A stretch of DNA of 64,000 bases from CAWFKS01 sp963816435 (GCA_963816435.1 CAWFKS010000016.1:62001-126000), one strand, 5' to 3'. Shown: positions 40,347-49,963, counted from the stretch's first letter. The notes: generated from the letters alone by a model not told the origin. Numbers and translations: made by a program.

Positions 40347-40573
40347 GCCCCTGCGTTTTGCCGATGCCCGGCCGCCGAAAGCAGCCTGGCGGCTAGCTGT
40401 CTCGCAGCCGGTCCCTAAACGTTCCGCTTGACTGCCATCGGCAACCGCCCGAACCTCTGGACGACCGCTGTTGGCGTTTGCCGGCTTCAGAGCCGTTGTC
40501 ATGCGAGCGTAATACTGCCGGTCCAATAAGGAGAGGTTCCGTCCGCCGGGCGGAACGCATCAGGGAGACAAAG

Positions 40574-41902
40574 ATGAAACGCAGCACCATCATGCTGGCG
40601 GCGTTGTCCGCCGCGCTTTCCTTTCCGCTGGCCGCCCATGCCCAGACCAAGATCGAATGGTGGCATGCCATGGGCGGCGAGCTCGGCCAGAAGCTGGAAG
40701 AGATCGTCGCCGGCTTCAACAAGAGCCAGGACGAATACGAGGTGGTCCCAACCTACAAGGGATCCTACGCGGAGACGATGACGGCGGCGATCGCAGCGTT
40801 TCGCGCCCACCAGCAGCCGGCCGTCGTCCAGGTTTTCGAGGTGGGCACCGGCACGATGATGGCAGCCAAGGGCGCCGTCTACCCCGTCTACCAGCTCATG
40901 AAGGACGCGGGCGAGCCGTTCGATCCCGACGCCTTCCTGTCGGCCGTCGTCGGCTACTACACCGACACTGACGGCAACATGCTGTCGATGCCGTTCAACT
41001 CCTCGACGCCGATCCTCTATTACAACAAGGACGTCTTCAAGAAGGCAGGCCTCGACCCCGAGCAGCCGCCGAAGACCTGGGGCGAGCTGGCCGACGACGC
41101 CAAGAAGATCATGGACTCCGGCGCGGCCAAGTGCGGCTTCACCAGCGGCTGGATCAGCTGGGTGCAGACGGAGAACTTCTCGGCCTGGCACAACCAGCCG
41201 ATCGGCACGGAGGAGAACGGCTTCGGCGGTCTCGACACCGAGCTCGAGTTCGGCAAGGACCAGCCGCTCGTGAAGCACTGGGCTAACCTCGCCGACTGGC
41301 AGAAGTCCGGCGTGTTCCAGTATGGCGGTCCGGTCGGCGGCAACGATGCTCCGCCGAAGTTCTACAGCCAGGAATGCGCGATGTACATGAACTCGTCCGC
41401 ATCGCGGGCCGGTGTCGTCGCCAATGCCAAGGACTTCGAGGTCGGCTACGGCATGCTTCCCTACTACGAGGACGTCGACGGCGCGCCGCAGAACACCATC
41501 ATCGGCGGCGCCACACTGTGGGTGCTCAAGGGACGCCCGGAAGAAGAATACAAGGGCGTGGCGAAGTTCTTCAGCTATCTGTCCTCGCCTGAGGTCCAGG
41601 CAGACTGGCACCAGTTCTCCGGCTACCTGCCGATCACCAAGGCGGCCTACGAGCTGGGCCAGCAGCAGGGCTACTACGCCAAGAACCCCGGCACCGACGT
41701 GGCCATCAAGGAAATCACCCTCAATCCGCCGACGCCGAATTCCAAGGGGCTGCGCTTCGGCAATTACGTGCAGATCCGCAATGTCATCGACGAGGAATTC
41801 CAGAAGATGCTCGCCGGTGACGAGGATGCCCAGACCGCGCTCGACAATGTCGACAAGCGCGGCAACGAGCTGCTCCGCGACTTCCAGAAGACGAACGAAT
41901 AG
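40574..41902 (+). CDS. ugpB: sn-glycerol-3-phosphate ABC transporter, substrate-binding protein
   Basis: This 442-residue periplasmic binding protein captures sn-glycerol 3-phosphate or glycerophosphodiesters for the Ugp importer. The signal peptide is MKRSTIMLAALSAALSFPL to AHAQ. The mature protein matches UgpB closely along its length (IEWWHAMGGELGQKLEEI, VVPTYKGSYAETMTAAIAAF, PFNSSTPILYYNKDVFKKAG, TSGWISWVQTENFSAWHNQP, YLPITKAAYELGQQQGYY). The start is the ATG at 40574 with AGGGAGA upstream. It is the first gene of ugpBAEC; a UUCG hairpin behind it may raise its share of the mRNA. In other bacteria the operon is induced by phosphate starvation; no clear pho box was identified here. Confidence 0.95.
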   Translation: MKRSTIMLAALSAALSFPLAAHAQTKIEWWHAMGGELGQKLEEIVAGFNKSQDEYEVVPTYKGSYAETMTAAIAAFRAHQQPAVVQVFEVGTGTMMAAKGAVYPVYQLMKDAGEPFDPDAFLSAVVGYYTDTDGNMLSMPFNSSTPILYYNKDVFKKAGLDPEQPPKTWGELADDAKKIMDSGAAKCGFTSGWISWVQTENFSAWHNQPIGTEENGFGGLDTELEFGKDQPLVKHWANLADWQKSGVFQYGGPVGGNDAPPKFYSQECAMYMNSSASRAGVVANAKDFEVGYGMLPYYEDVDGAPQNTIIGGATLWVLKGRPEEEYKGVAKFFSYLSSPEVQADWHQFSGYLPITKAAYELGQQQGYYAKNPGTDVAIKEITLNPPTPNSKGLRFGNYVQIRNVIDEEFQKMLAGDEDAQTALDNVDKRGNELLRDFQKTNE

Positions 41903-41917
41903 CGCGTCAATAGCTAA

Positions 41918-41941
41918 GGGGCCCGCGTTCGCGCGGGCCCC
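41918..41941 (+). other. extra-stable UUCG hairpin between ugpB and ugpA
   Basis: GGGGCCCGCG and CGCGGGCCCC form a 10-bp stem closed by the tetraloop TTCG. Only a short GGTCTT follows, so it would pause or partly terminate transcription, or shield the ugpB 3' end from exonucleases. Such elements after a binding-protein gene usually keep that protein in excess over the permease. Confidence 0.7.
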
Positions 41942-41965
41942 GGTCTTACTGGCAGAGCCGGATCG

Positions 41966-42850
41966 ATGCAGACCAAGCGAACCGTCTTCGGCAGCCACTG
42001 GCTGCCCTATGCGCTGATCCTGCCGCAGATGGCGGTGACGGTGATCTTCTTCCTGTGGCCCGCGGCCCAGGCGGTGCGGCAGTCCTTCCAGCGCGAGGAC
42101 CCGTTCGGGCTGAAGACGCAGTTCGTCTGGTTCGAGAACTACACCAGCCTCTTCGCCGATCCGCAGTACCACAACTCGCTACGCGTGACGCTGGTCTTCG
42201 CCGTCGGCGTGGCGGTGCTGTCGCTGGTTTCGGCGCTGGTGCTCGCGCTGGCCGTGGAGCGGACGTTCAGGACGTCGCAGGTCTACACCACGCTGCTGGT
42301 CTGGCCTTATGCGGTGGCGCCCGCGGTGGCCGGCATCATGTGGTGGTTCATGTTCAATCCGACCATCGGCATCCTGCCCTATCTGCTCGATCAGGTCGGC
42401 TACGACTGGAATCACGGGCTGTCGGGTTTCGACGCCATGATCCTTGTGATCATCGCCGCCGCCTGGAAGCAGATTTCCTACAATTTCCTGTTCTTCGTCG
42501 CGGGGCTGAAGGCGATCCCGCACTCGATGATCGAGGCGGCGGCGATCGACGGCGCCGGCCCGTTCAAGCGCTTCTTCACCATCGTCTTCCCGCTGCTGTC
42601 GCCGACCACGTTCTTCCTGCTCGTCGTCAACATCGTCTACGCGATGTTCGACACATTCGCGGTGATCCACGCCACCACCCAGGGCGGCCCCGCGCAGGCG
42701 ACCAACATCCTCGTCTACAAGGTGTTCGAGGACGGCTTCATCAGCCTCGACATCGGCTCGTCGGCTGCGCAGTCGGTGGTGCTGATGGCGATCGTGATCA
42801 CGCTCACCGTGGTCCAGTTCCGCTGGATCGAACGCAACGTGCAGTATTGA
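41966..42850 (+). CDS. ugpA: sn-glycerol-3-phosphate ABC transporter, permease
   Basis: This 294-residue inner-membrane permease forms the channel with UgpE. There are about six transmembrane helices (for example LPYALILPQMAVTVIFFLW, VTLVFAVGVAVLSLVSALVL). The ABC-permease EAA loop reads EAAAIDGAGPFKRFFTIVFP, where the ATPase docks. It is in the same operon as ugpB, ugpE and ugpC; ugpE begins 7 bp after its stop. Confidence 0.95.
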   Translation: MQTKRTVFGSHWLPYALILPQMAVTVIFFLWPAAQAVRQSFQREDPFGLKTQFVWFENYTSLFADPQYHNSLRVTLVFAVGVAVLSLVSALVLALAVERTFRTSQVYTTLLVWPYAVAPAVAGIMWWFMFNPTIGILPYLLDQVGYDWNHGLSGFDAMILVIIAAAWKQISYNFLFFVAGLKAIPHSMIEAAAIDGAGPFKRFFTIVFPLLSPTTFFLLVVNIVYAMFDTFAVIHATTQGGPAQATNILVYKVFEDGFISLDIGSSAAQSVVLMAIVITLTVVQFRWIERNVQY

Positions 42851-42857
42851 GGCGGCC

Positions 42858-43707
42858 ATGATCGAGAACCGTCCCTGGCTGAATTTCTTCTCGCACCTCG
42901 TGCTGATCGCCGGCGTCATCGTCGTCGCGCTGCCCGTCTACATCGCGCTGATCGCATCGACGCACGGTCCAAACGACTTCTATTCGGGCATCGTGCCGCT
43001 GCTGCCCGGGCCGCACATGATCGAGAACTACAAGCAGGTGCTGATTTCGGGCATCTCGACGTCCGGCGCGCCGCCGATCGGCACGATGATGTTCAACAGC
43101 CTGGTAATGGCCCTGTCCATCGCCATCGGCAAGATCGCGATCTCGATCATCTCGGCCTTCGCAATCGTCTATTTCCGGTTTCCCGTTCCGGACGCTGGCT
43201 TTCTGGCTGATCTTCATCACTCTGATGCTTCCCGTCGAGGTGCGCATCCTGCCGACCTTCAAGGTCGTCTCCGATCTCGGTATGCTCAACACATACGCCG
43301 GACTGTCGATCCCGCTGATCGCCTCGGCCACCGCGACCTTCCTGTTCCGCCAGTTCTTCCTGACCGTGCCGGACGAGCTGATGGAGGCGGCGCGCGTCGA
43401 CGGAGCCGGACCGATGCGCTTCTTCCGCGACATCCTCCTGCCGCTGTCGCGCACCAACATGGCGGCGCTGTTCGTCATTCTCTTCATCTACGGCTGGAAC
43501 CAGTATCTCTGGCCGCTGATGATCACCACCGACAAGGACCATTACACCGTCGTCATGGCCATCAAGCGCATGGCCGACGTCGCCGACGCCATCCCTCAAT
43601 GGAATGTCGTGATGGCGACCGCGGTGCTGGCAATGCTGCCGCCGGTGATCGTCGTGGTCGCCATGCAGCGGCTGTTCGTCAAGGGTCTGGTCGAGACAGA
43701 GAAATAG
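42858..43707 (+). CDS. ugpE: sn-glycerol-3-phosphate ABC transporter, permease (one frameshift)
   Basis: This is the second permease of the Ugp importer, about 282 residues. It has an N-terminal membrane helix (LVLIAGVIVVALPVYIALIA) and the EAA loop EAARVDGAGPMRFFRDILLP. The frame breaks at 43185: removing one G from CCCGTTCCGG restores FRFPFRTLAFWLIFITLMLP. All other parts are in order, so a base-calling error is likely. It is followed by ugpC after 15 bp. Confidence 0.92.
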
Positions 43708-43722
43708 AAGGCGGGGCGCCAG

Positions 43723-44805
43723 ATGGCCGGAATCTCCATTCGGGACGTGCGAAAGAACTATGGCGCGACCGAAGTCATCCACGGGGTGAGCATCGACGTC
43801 GCGGACGGCGAGTTCATCGTCATCGTCGGTCCGTCCGGCTGCGGAAAGTCGACGCTTCTGCGGATGGTGGCCGGACTTGAACCTATCACCGCTGGCGAGA
43901 TCGAGATCGGCGGCAAGGTCGTCAACAAGCTCGAGCCGCGCGAGCGCGACATCGCCATGGTCTTCCAGAACTACGCGCTCTACCCGCATATGACGGTCTT
44001 CAACAACATGGCCTACGGCCTGAAGATCCAGGGCATGTCGAAGGAGCGGATACGCGAGCAGGTCGACAAGGCCGCCGCCATGCTGCAGCTTGAGCCCTAT
44101 CTCGACCGCAAGCCGCGCCAACTCTCCGGCGGACAGCGCCAGCGCGTCGCCATGGGACGGGCGCTGGTGCGCGATCCCGCCGCCTTCCTGTTCGACGAGC
44201 CGCTCTCCAATCTCGACGCCAAGCTGCGGGTCCAGATGCGCCTCGAGATCAAGCAGATGCAGCGTCAGGTCGGCACCACGTCGCTCTATGTCACCCACGA
44301 CCAGGTCGAGGCGATGACGTTGGCCGACCGGCTCGTGGTGATGAACCAGGGCGTGGCCGAGCAGGTCGACACGCCGATCGAGGTCTACAAGCGGCCCCAG
44401 ACGACGTTCGTGGCCGGCTTCATCGGATCGCCGGCCATGAACATGTTCCCGGTGGAGGCCGGCGCGCCCGGCAAGGGGCTGATGCTCGAAGGCGGCTCGA
44501 TGGTGAAGCCGCGCGACACGCATTTCCCCGAACCCGGGCGAAAGCTTCTGCTCGGTGTGCGGCCGGAGCACCTGACGCTGGTTTCCGAACCCAACGCCGA
44601 TCTCAAACTGTCAGTGGCCGCTGTGGAGACACTGGGCGCCGACACACTCGCGCACGGGCATCTTGCCGGAGCCAAGGGCAATTCGTCCGAACTGGTGGTC
44701 AGGCTCCCCGGCGCCCAGGAGGTTGCTCCCGGCCAGGTGTTGCCGCTGGCGATCGATGCCGGCATGGCGCATCTGTTCGACGCGGGCACCGGCCGGCGCA
44801 TCTGA
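43723..44805 (+). CDS. ugpC: sn-glycerol-3-phosphate ABC transporter, ATP-binding protein
   Basis: This 360-residue MalK-type ATPase powers the Ugp importer. Motifs in order: Walker A GPSGCGKSTLLRM, Q-loop VFQNYALYPHMTV, signature LSGGQRQRVAMGRAL, Walker B AAFLFDEPLSNLDAKL and H-loop YVTHDQVEAMTLAD. The C-terminal regulatory OB domain contains FIGSPAMNMFPV and LLGVRPEHL. It is the last gene of ugpBAEC; the next gene is convergent with a 16-bp gap. Confidence 0.95.
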   Translation: MAGISIRDVRKNYGATEVIHGVSIDVADGEFIVIVGPSGCGKSTLLRMVAGLEPITAGEIEIGGKVVNKLEPRERDIAMVFQNYALYPHMTVFNNMAYGLKIQGMSKERIREQVDKAAAMLQLEPYLDRKPRQLSGGQRQRVAMGRALVRDPAAFLFDEPLSNLDAKLRVQMRLEIKQMQRQVGTTSLYVTHDQVEAMTLADRLVVMNQGVAEQVDTPIEVYKRPQTTFVAGFIGSPAMNMFPVEAGAPGKGLMLEGGSMVKPRDTHFPEPGRKLLLGVRPEHLTLVSEPNADLKLSVAAVETLGADTLAHGHLAGAKGNSSELVVRLPGAQEVAPGQVLPLAIDAGMAHLFDAGTGRRI

Positions 44806-44821
44806 CGCTGCCGGACCGGCC

Positions 44822-45103
44822 TCAGGCGACGGCGCGAAGGGGTTCTCGCGACGGACGTCCGGTCGATTCGCCCTCTCGACCACGCCTGGTCGCGTGTCCC
44901 GCTGCCACTTCGGCTTCGAACCCGAACCTGTCTCCGGCCAGCACCGCGTTGAGGATGTCGATGTCGACGTAATAAAGCCGGGTCAACTGGATGACGATGC
45001 CATCTTCGTCGAGACCGCGCACCTTCAGGAAATCCACGGCCATGATGATATCGGCACGTTCCGTCAGCCGCCGCTTGACGCAGTCGTCCTGGAGTGTCTG
45101 CAT
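44822..45103 (-). CDS. small hypothetical protein
   Basis: This is a 93-residue protein that I do not recognise. It opens MQTLQDDCVKRRLTERADII and has a hydrophobic-patterned helical middle (AVDFLKVRGLDEDGIVIQLT, RLYYVDIDILNAVLAGDRFG). The tail is basic and likely disordered (RRGREGESTGRPSREP). No signal peptide. The ATG at 45103 follows a G-run that could serve as ribosome-binding site; another in-frame ATG lies at 45118. It stands alone, convergent with ugpC. Confidence 0.5.
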   Translation of the reverse strand: MQTLQDDCVKRRLTERADIIMAVDFLKVRGLDEDGIVIQLTRLYYVDIDILNAVLAGDRFGFEAEVAAGHATRRGREGESTGRPSREPLRAVA

Positions 45104-45288
45104 TCGTCGGCCCCCCATTCGAATGCTTGTCGCTTTTGCGTGCAAACGAACGCGCACGAATACGGGCAGGCACACGCCGGACGGGACAAACCCCACGGAC
45201 GGAAACTCGGACGCTGCCCGTGGCGGGGAGCGAACGAATCGCCACCATCAACAATGAAGCCTTGAGCGGCTACCGCAACCCCTGCGGA

Positions 45289-45841
45289 CTAGAAAGCGAA
45301 CGAAGCTTGTGCGGAACCTGTGGACGCGTGTCGCGCCCGCTCGTGGGCGAGTAGCCGCTGCTTGGTGACCGCGCCGCCAGGTGCGGAGAACCCGCCGATC
45401 TTGCCGCCGGCGGCGACTATGCGATGGCAGGGCACGACCAGCGGGACCGGATTGCGGCCGAGCGCGGTGCCTGTTTCCCGCGCCATCCCCGGAAAGCCGG
45501 CGCGGTCGGCGAGTTCGCCGTAGGTGACGAGTTCCCCGTGGCCAAGCTTGAGCGCCGCTGCGTAGATCGCCCGACGAAATGGTTCAACGCCCATCGAGGT
45601 CGAGCCGAATCGCGGAGAAGTTTTCGGGATTGCCGTCGGCATAGCTACGAATTTGGCCGACCAGCCCGGCGATCGACCCCGACGGCTCGGCGTAATCGAA
45701 TCCGGGCGCGGCTTTCGCCAGGCGTGTCCTGACCGCCTCACGGCTTCTCTCCGGCAGCACGAGACGGCAAAGGCCTGCCTTCGTCCAGGCGATGCCCACG
45801 TAGCCCAGCGTGGTGTCGAAGACAAAACAGCCGCGCGACAT
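45289..45841 (-). CDS. ogt: methylated-DNA--protein-cysteine methyltransferase (one frameshift)
   Basis: This protein removes alkyl groups from O6-alkylguanine onto its own cysteine. It has about 183 residues: an N-terminal RNase-H-like domain (CFVFDTTLGYVGIAWTKAGL), then the catalytic domain with VTYGELADRAGFPGMARE and the active-site PCHRIVAAGGKIGGF. The frame breaks at about 45589; removing one base joins RLDLDG to VEPFRRAIYAA. The start is the ATG at 45841. Whether it is Ogt- or Ada-C-like cannot be settled; no AraC-type domain is attached. Confidence 0.85.
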
Positions 45842-46005
45842 CGGCAGGATTCCTTTTCGCTGACGGTCAGCACCAATAGCATGAACCGGCTCTGGCACGA
45901 AGCGTGAACAGCCGCCACCCGATTTCTGCTGACACTTCGCCTGCCGGGCTGGACAAGCCGGCGGCGGTCGGGACAATGACAAGGGTGTGATCCGGAGGCA
46001 GAAAC

Positions 46006-46410
46006 ATGAAAGTTCTAGCTGCGGCGGCGTTTTTCGTTGCCCTGTTCGCCGCTCCGGGAGCGGCGTTCGCACTCGATTGCGACAACGCCCAGACGCAGAC
46101 CGAGATCAACGACTGCGCAGGCCAGATGTACGAGGCGGCCGACGCCGACCTGAACGACACCTACAAGCAGGTCATGGACCACCTGGGCGACAACGAGAAG
46201 GCCAAGGACCTGCTCAAAACCGCCCAGCAGGCGTGGATCAAGTTCCGCGACGCAGAGTGCACCTTCCGTTCCTCCGACAGCGAGGGCGGCACGATCCACG
46301 CCACGATCTTGGCCGGCTGCCTCACCGATATGACCGAGGAGCGCACCGCCGATCTCGCCGAAAACCTCGACTGCGAGGAAGGCGACCTCTCCTGCGTGCG
46401 CGGCCAGTAG
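46006..46410 (+). CDS. LprI-family protein (lysozyme-inhibitor-like, DUF1311)
   Basis: This 134-residue periplasmic protein has a signal peptide (KVLAAAAFFVALFAAPGAAFA). The mature part matches the LprI/DUF1311 domain: LDCDNAQTQTEINDCAGQMY at the start, LKTAQQAWIKFRDAECTF in the middle, and four or more cysteines that may form disulfides. The Mycobacterium LprI protein inhibits lysozyme; for most other members the role is unknown. The start is the ATG at 46006 with CGGAGG upstream. Confidence 0.85.
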   Translation: MKVLAAAAFFVALFAAPGAAFALDCDNAQTQTEINDCAGQMYEAADADLNDTYKQVMDHLGDNEKAKDLLKTAQQAWIKFRDAECTFRSSDSEGGTIHATILAGCLTDMTEERTADLAENLDCEEGDLSCVRGQ

Positions 46411-46501
46411 CGGGGCAACCGCGGTTGCCGGTTTGATCCTGCACAAGGCGGATAGCGAGCGTAGGGCCAATGGTCAGCTTGCAAGCTGGCTGGAGGACCT
46501 G

Positions 46502-46702
46502 ATGGGCAAGATCAATCGCGAATGGCATCTGGCGCATCCGATGCCGAAGAATGCCAGCGAGGACGAGCGCATCACCTGGCACACCGAGCACGCGAGAAAT
46601 TGCGGCTGCCGGGCGATCGAGGGCGGCGTTGCCGAGCTTTTCCGAAAGCGTGGACTGCCGATTCCTAAGTTCGAGCCGGCCGGCGTGCCGAAGGCAGGCT
46701 GA
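46502..46702 (+). CDS. small conserved-type hypothetical protein
   Basis: A 66-residue soluble protein beginning MGKINREWHLAHPMPKNASE and containing ITWHTEHARNCGCRAI. I recall a family of similar short rhizobial proteins with the WHxxHARxCGCRxI pattern and no known function. The His/Cys cluster suggests metal binding, which is speculation. GGAGG 5 nt before the ATG at 46502 fixes the start; the frame is open upstream to 46433. Confidence 0.65.
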   Translation: MGKINREWHLAHPMPKNASEDERITWHTEHARNCGCRAIEGGVAELFRKRGLPIPKFEPAGVPKAG

Positions 46703-46861
46703 CGCCGCCGCGAGATCCCTCGATCGACCGGTGGCGGCAATTGAGTTCTCGCCCCCCGCCCCGTTTCATCACGATGCTGCACCTCTCGCAGCGCATCGTG
46801 ATCAAGCGATTGAGGCGCTACAAGGCTTGAGCCTCCGGCCGGGAGCACCATCTTCGACTGT

Positions 46862-47700
46862 GTGAAGACGGCAATCAAAATCCTGGCGGCAGGCTTCCTC
46901 GGCACTCTTGCCGCCGAGGCGTTGGCCGCGCGTCTCGATCTCCCGGACACGATGTCGCCGCCCCCGCTCCGCCGACCGGCTCAACCGGAGAAGGCGCCAC
47001 CCGTGCTTGGCGAAACTTCCCTCCACGCCCGCCGAAATCCCTGCGGATGATCCGCCGGTCCCCTCCCCGCGCCCCGCTTACGAAGGCGCCAAGCCCTCAC
47101 CCGCGGCGGCACAGCCCGGCCCCGTCGAGGCCGCATCGTTGGCGTCGAACGAGTTGCCGCCCGACGAGATCGCCTGCCGCGCGGAACTGACCGCGCTGGG
47201 CGCGAAATTCCGCGAAGCCGATCCGATCTCCGACCCGCTCGGCTGCGAGATCGACCATCCGATCGTGGTGACGAGGCTCACCAAGGGGGTGACGATCGCC
47301 CCTGAAGCACTCGCTCAAATGCGAAACGGCGGAAACGCTCGCGCATTTCATGCGCGACGAGGCAGCACCCGACGCCCACGACGAACTCGGCTCGCGCGTT
47401 GCCCGGATCAATCAGGTCTCGGCTTTCGTCTGCCGCCCGCGCCACGGCACCCACAAACTCTCCGAGCATGCGCTCGGCAACGCCATCGACATCGCCTCGT
47501 TCACGCTCGCCGACGGACGCAGCATCGAGGTCAAGGCCGGGTCATCCGGCACGCCGGAACAGAAGTTTCTTGGCGAGGTGCGCGACGCCGCCTGCGGCCC
47601 TTTTACGACCGTTCTTGGCCCCGGCACCGACCCCGATCACAGCCTGCACTTCCATTTCGATCTCGAGGAACGTCACAACGCCTCCACCTATTGCCGCTGA
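46862..47700 (+). CDS. extensin-like family protein, copy 1 (two frameshifts)
   Basis: A protein of about 279 residues, with a signal sequence or anchor (IKILAAGFLGTLAAEALAA), a proline-rich linker (DDPPVPSPRPAYEG) and an extensin-like C-terminal domain: ACRAELTALGAKFREADPIS, then HSLKCETAETLAHFMR, THKLSEHALGNAIDIASF and HSLHFHFDLEERH. The His-x6-Asp and HxH residues recall the zinc site of M15 DD-peptidases, so a cell-wall role is plausible. Frames shift at about 47018 and 47302. The start is the GTG at 46862. The next gene is a second copy. Confidence 0.78.
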
Positions 47701-47792
47701 AAAGATCTTCTGCTGCCAGGAGGTAAATCCCTCGCTGAGCATTCCTTTACCGATTGCACCTATCCTTTCCGCCGACTGGAAAGGACAGGTTC

Positions 47793-48566
47793 ATGCGTTC
47801 CAACCCGGCATTCGGTCGCCGCACCCGGCAGACGGCGGCTCTCGCGCTCTGTGGCGCGCTGGTTTCGGCCTGCACGGCCAGCGGCGTTCTGTCGCTCAAG
47901 CCCGAGGTCGACGTCGGCACGCACACTTCGGCCGTCGCCGCGATGTCGCGCCCGGTTCCCTCCAGCGAGTTCGTCGCCGGCTACCCGCGCTTCACCGCGC
48001 CGTTCTCGCAGCCGACCATGCCCGCGGACGAGGTCGACTGCCGCAAGGAACTGAAGCGGCTGGGCGTTACCTACGAGGACCTGCCGCCGATCAGCGACGG
48101 AGCCTATTGCGGCATCGAACACCCGGTGAAGGTCTCGGCACTTTCGGGCGGCATCGAGATCAAGCCGGCCGCGACGTTGAGCTGCGAGATGGCCGCGACC
48201 TTCGCGCTGTGGACGAAGAAGGAACTGGCGCCGACGGCGCGCACCCGCTTCTTCTCCGGGATCAAGACGATCCACCAGGGGTCGAGCTATTCCTGCCGCC
48301 GCATCGCCGGAACCGGCACGCCGTCGCAGCATTCGAAGGGCAATGCTATCGACGTCATGTCGATCGACTTGAACAGCGGCAAGGAGATCGACGTTCGCAA
48401 GCCAGGCTTCTTCAATTTCCGCCAGAAGAGCCTGCTCAACAACGTTCGCGCCGGCGGCTGCGAGTATTTCTCCACCGTGCTCGGCCCCGGCTACAACGCC
48501 GACCACGCCAACCACTTCCACTTCGATATCATGCCGCGCAAGAACGGCTACGTCGCCTGCCGCTGA
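47793..48566 (+). CDS. extensin-like family lipoprotein, copy 2
   Basis: This 257-residue protein has a lipoprotein signal (LCGALVSAC, lipobox Cys) so it should be anchored in the outer or inner membrane. The extensin-like domain follows: DCRKELKRLGVTYEDLPPIS, ATLSCEMAATFALWTKKELA, TPSQHSKGNAIDVMSIDL, and NHFHFDIMPRKNGYVACR. The pattern HxxGxAxD ... HFHFD resembles M15-type metallopeptidases. The start is the ATG at 47793 with GGAAAGGA upstream. It is parallel to copy 1 with a 92-bp gap. Confidence 0.85.
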   Translation: MRSNPAFGRRTRQTAALALCGALVSACTASGVLSLKPEVDVGTHTSAVAAMSRPVPSSEFVAGYPRFTAPFSQPTMPADEVDCRKELKRLGVTYEDLPPISDGAYCGIEHPVKVSALSGGIEIKPAATLSCEMAATFALWTKKELAPTARTRFFSGIKTIHQGSSYSCRRIAGTGTPSQHSKGNAIDVMSIDLNSGKEIDVRKPGFFNFRQKSLLNNVRAGGCEYFSTVLGPGYNADHANHFHFDIMPRKNGYVACR

Positions 48567-48623
48567 CGACCCGGCGGCGATTGCCCGTCGCCGCGCCTGG
48601 TCTCGAATGCTAAGAGGCGGCGT

Positions 48624-49937
48624 ATGCTCGTTCTGCAAATCGCCATCGTCGTCGTCCTGATCCTGCTCAATGGCGTGCTCGCCATGTCGGAGCTGGCAGT
48701 CGTGTCATCGCGGCCGGCCAGGCTGAAAGCGATGCGCGAACAGGGTGTCGGCGGAGCAGGCCGGGCGCTCGAACTCGCCGCCGACCCGGGCCGCTTCCTT
48801 TCGACCGTGCAAAGCGGCATCACGCTCGTCGCCGTGCTGTCGGGCGCATTTTCCGGCGCCACGCTCGGAGCGCGGCTGGGCGAGTGGCTGCTGTCGTTGG
48901 GTGTTGACCAGAGCATCGCGCATCCCGCGGGCGTCGGCATCGTCGTCGCCGTCATTACCTATGTCTCGCTGATCGTCGGAGAGCTGGTGCCGAAGCAGCT
49001 GGCGCTGCGCCAGCCCGAGCGCATTGCCGCCATGGTCGCGCCGGCGATGACGCTGTTGGCCAGGGTCGCCGCGCCCTTGGTGTGGCTGCTGGACGTCTCG
49101 GGCGAAGGCGTCCTGCTGTTGCTCGGCCAGACCGGCGAGACGCGCCACAAGATCACCGACGAGGAAATCCGCTCGCTCATCCAGGAGGCGGAACACGTCG
49201 GCACCATACAGTCGGACGAACGGCGCATGATCACCGGCGTCATGAAGCTCGCCGACCGGCAGGTGCGTTCGATCATGACGCCGCGAGGCGAAGTCGAGTG
49301 GCTCGACCTGTCGACCGAGCGAGCGACGATGCGCAAGCTCCTCGCCGCGACACCGCACACCCGCCTTCCCGCGGGCAAGGGTTCCCTCGACGAACTGGTC
49401 GGCGTGGTCAAGACCCGCGACATCCTTGCCGCCATGCTTTCGCGAAAGAGCTTCGAGGCACACGATTTCGTGGTGCCGGCGCCTACCGTTCATGACAACG
49501 CCAATGCGCTCGACGTTCTCGGCACGCTCCAGAACGCGGAGGTGCCGATGGCCCTCGTCCATGACGAGTACGGGCATTTCGAGGGGCTGGTCACCCCGGC
49601 CGACATGCTGGAGGCGATCGCCGGAGCGTTCCGTTCCGATCTCGGCGACGACGAGCCGCCGGCGACGCAGCGCGACGACGGCTCCTGGTTGCTGTCGGGC
49701 TATCTCCGCGCCGAGGCGATGGCCGAGCTCCTCGGCCTCACCCTGCCGCACAAGCACGACTACGACACTGTCGCCGGCTTCGTGTTGTCGCGCATGCACC
49801 GGCTCCCCGACACCGGCGACCATGTCGATACGCTCGGCTGGCGGTTCGAGGTGGTCGACATGGACGGACGCCGCATCGACAAGGTGCTGGCGCAGAGACT
49901 GCCCACCAGCCGCCGCGAACGGCGGATCGGCAAATGA
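48624..49937 (+). CDS. CNNM/CorC-family membrane protein with CBS domains
   Basis: This 437-residue protein has the HlyC/CorC (CNNM) plan: an N-terminal DUF21 membrane domain (IAIVVVLILLNGVLAMSELA, VGIVVAVITYVSLIVGELVPKQL), a CBS pair in the middle (VRSIMTPRGEVEWLDL and LVHDEYGHFEGLVTPADML) and a C-terminal CorC/HlyC domain (DYDTVAGFVLSRMHRLPDTG, WRFEVVDMDGRRIDKVL). Related proteins take part in magnesium or cobalt efflux; annotation as haemolysin is historical. The start is the ATG at 48624. Confidence 0.92.
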   Translation: MLVLQIAIVVVLILLNGVLAMSELAVVSSRPARLKAMREQGVGGAGRALELAADPGRFLSTVQSGITLVAVLSGAFSGATLGARLGEWLLSLGVDQSIAHPAGVGIVVAVITYVSLIVGELVPKQLALRQPERIAAMVAPAMTLLARVAAPLVWLLDVSGEGVLLLLGQTGETRHKITDEEIRSLIQEAEHVGTIQSDERRMITGVMKLADRQVRSIMTPRGEVEWLDLSTERATMRKLLAATPHTRLPAGKGSLDELVGVVKTRDILAAMLSRKSFEAHDFVVPAPTVHDNANALDVLGTLQNAEVPMALVHDEYGHFEGLVTPADMLEAIAGAFRSDLGDDEPPATQRDDGSWLLSGYLRAEAMAELLGLTLPHKHDYDTVAGFVLSRMHRLPDTGDHVDTLGWRFEVVDMDGRRIDKVLAQRLPTSRRERRIGK

Positions 49938-49941
49938 AAAA

Positions 49942-49963
49942 GGGGCGGCATCACTGCCGCCCC
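49942..49963 (-). terminator. intrinsic terminator for the FMN reductase gene
   Basis: GGGGCGGCA and TGCCGCCCC form a 9-bp perfect stem with the loop TCAC, between two convergent genes. On the minus strand it is followed by a run of five Ts (complement of 49937-49941). On the plus strand there is no T-run. Confidence 0.8.
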
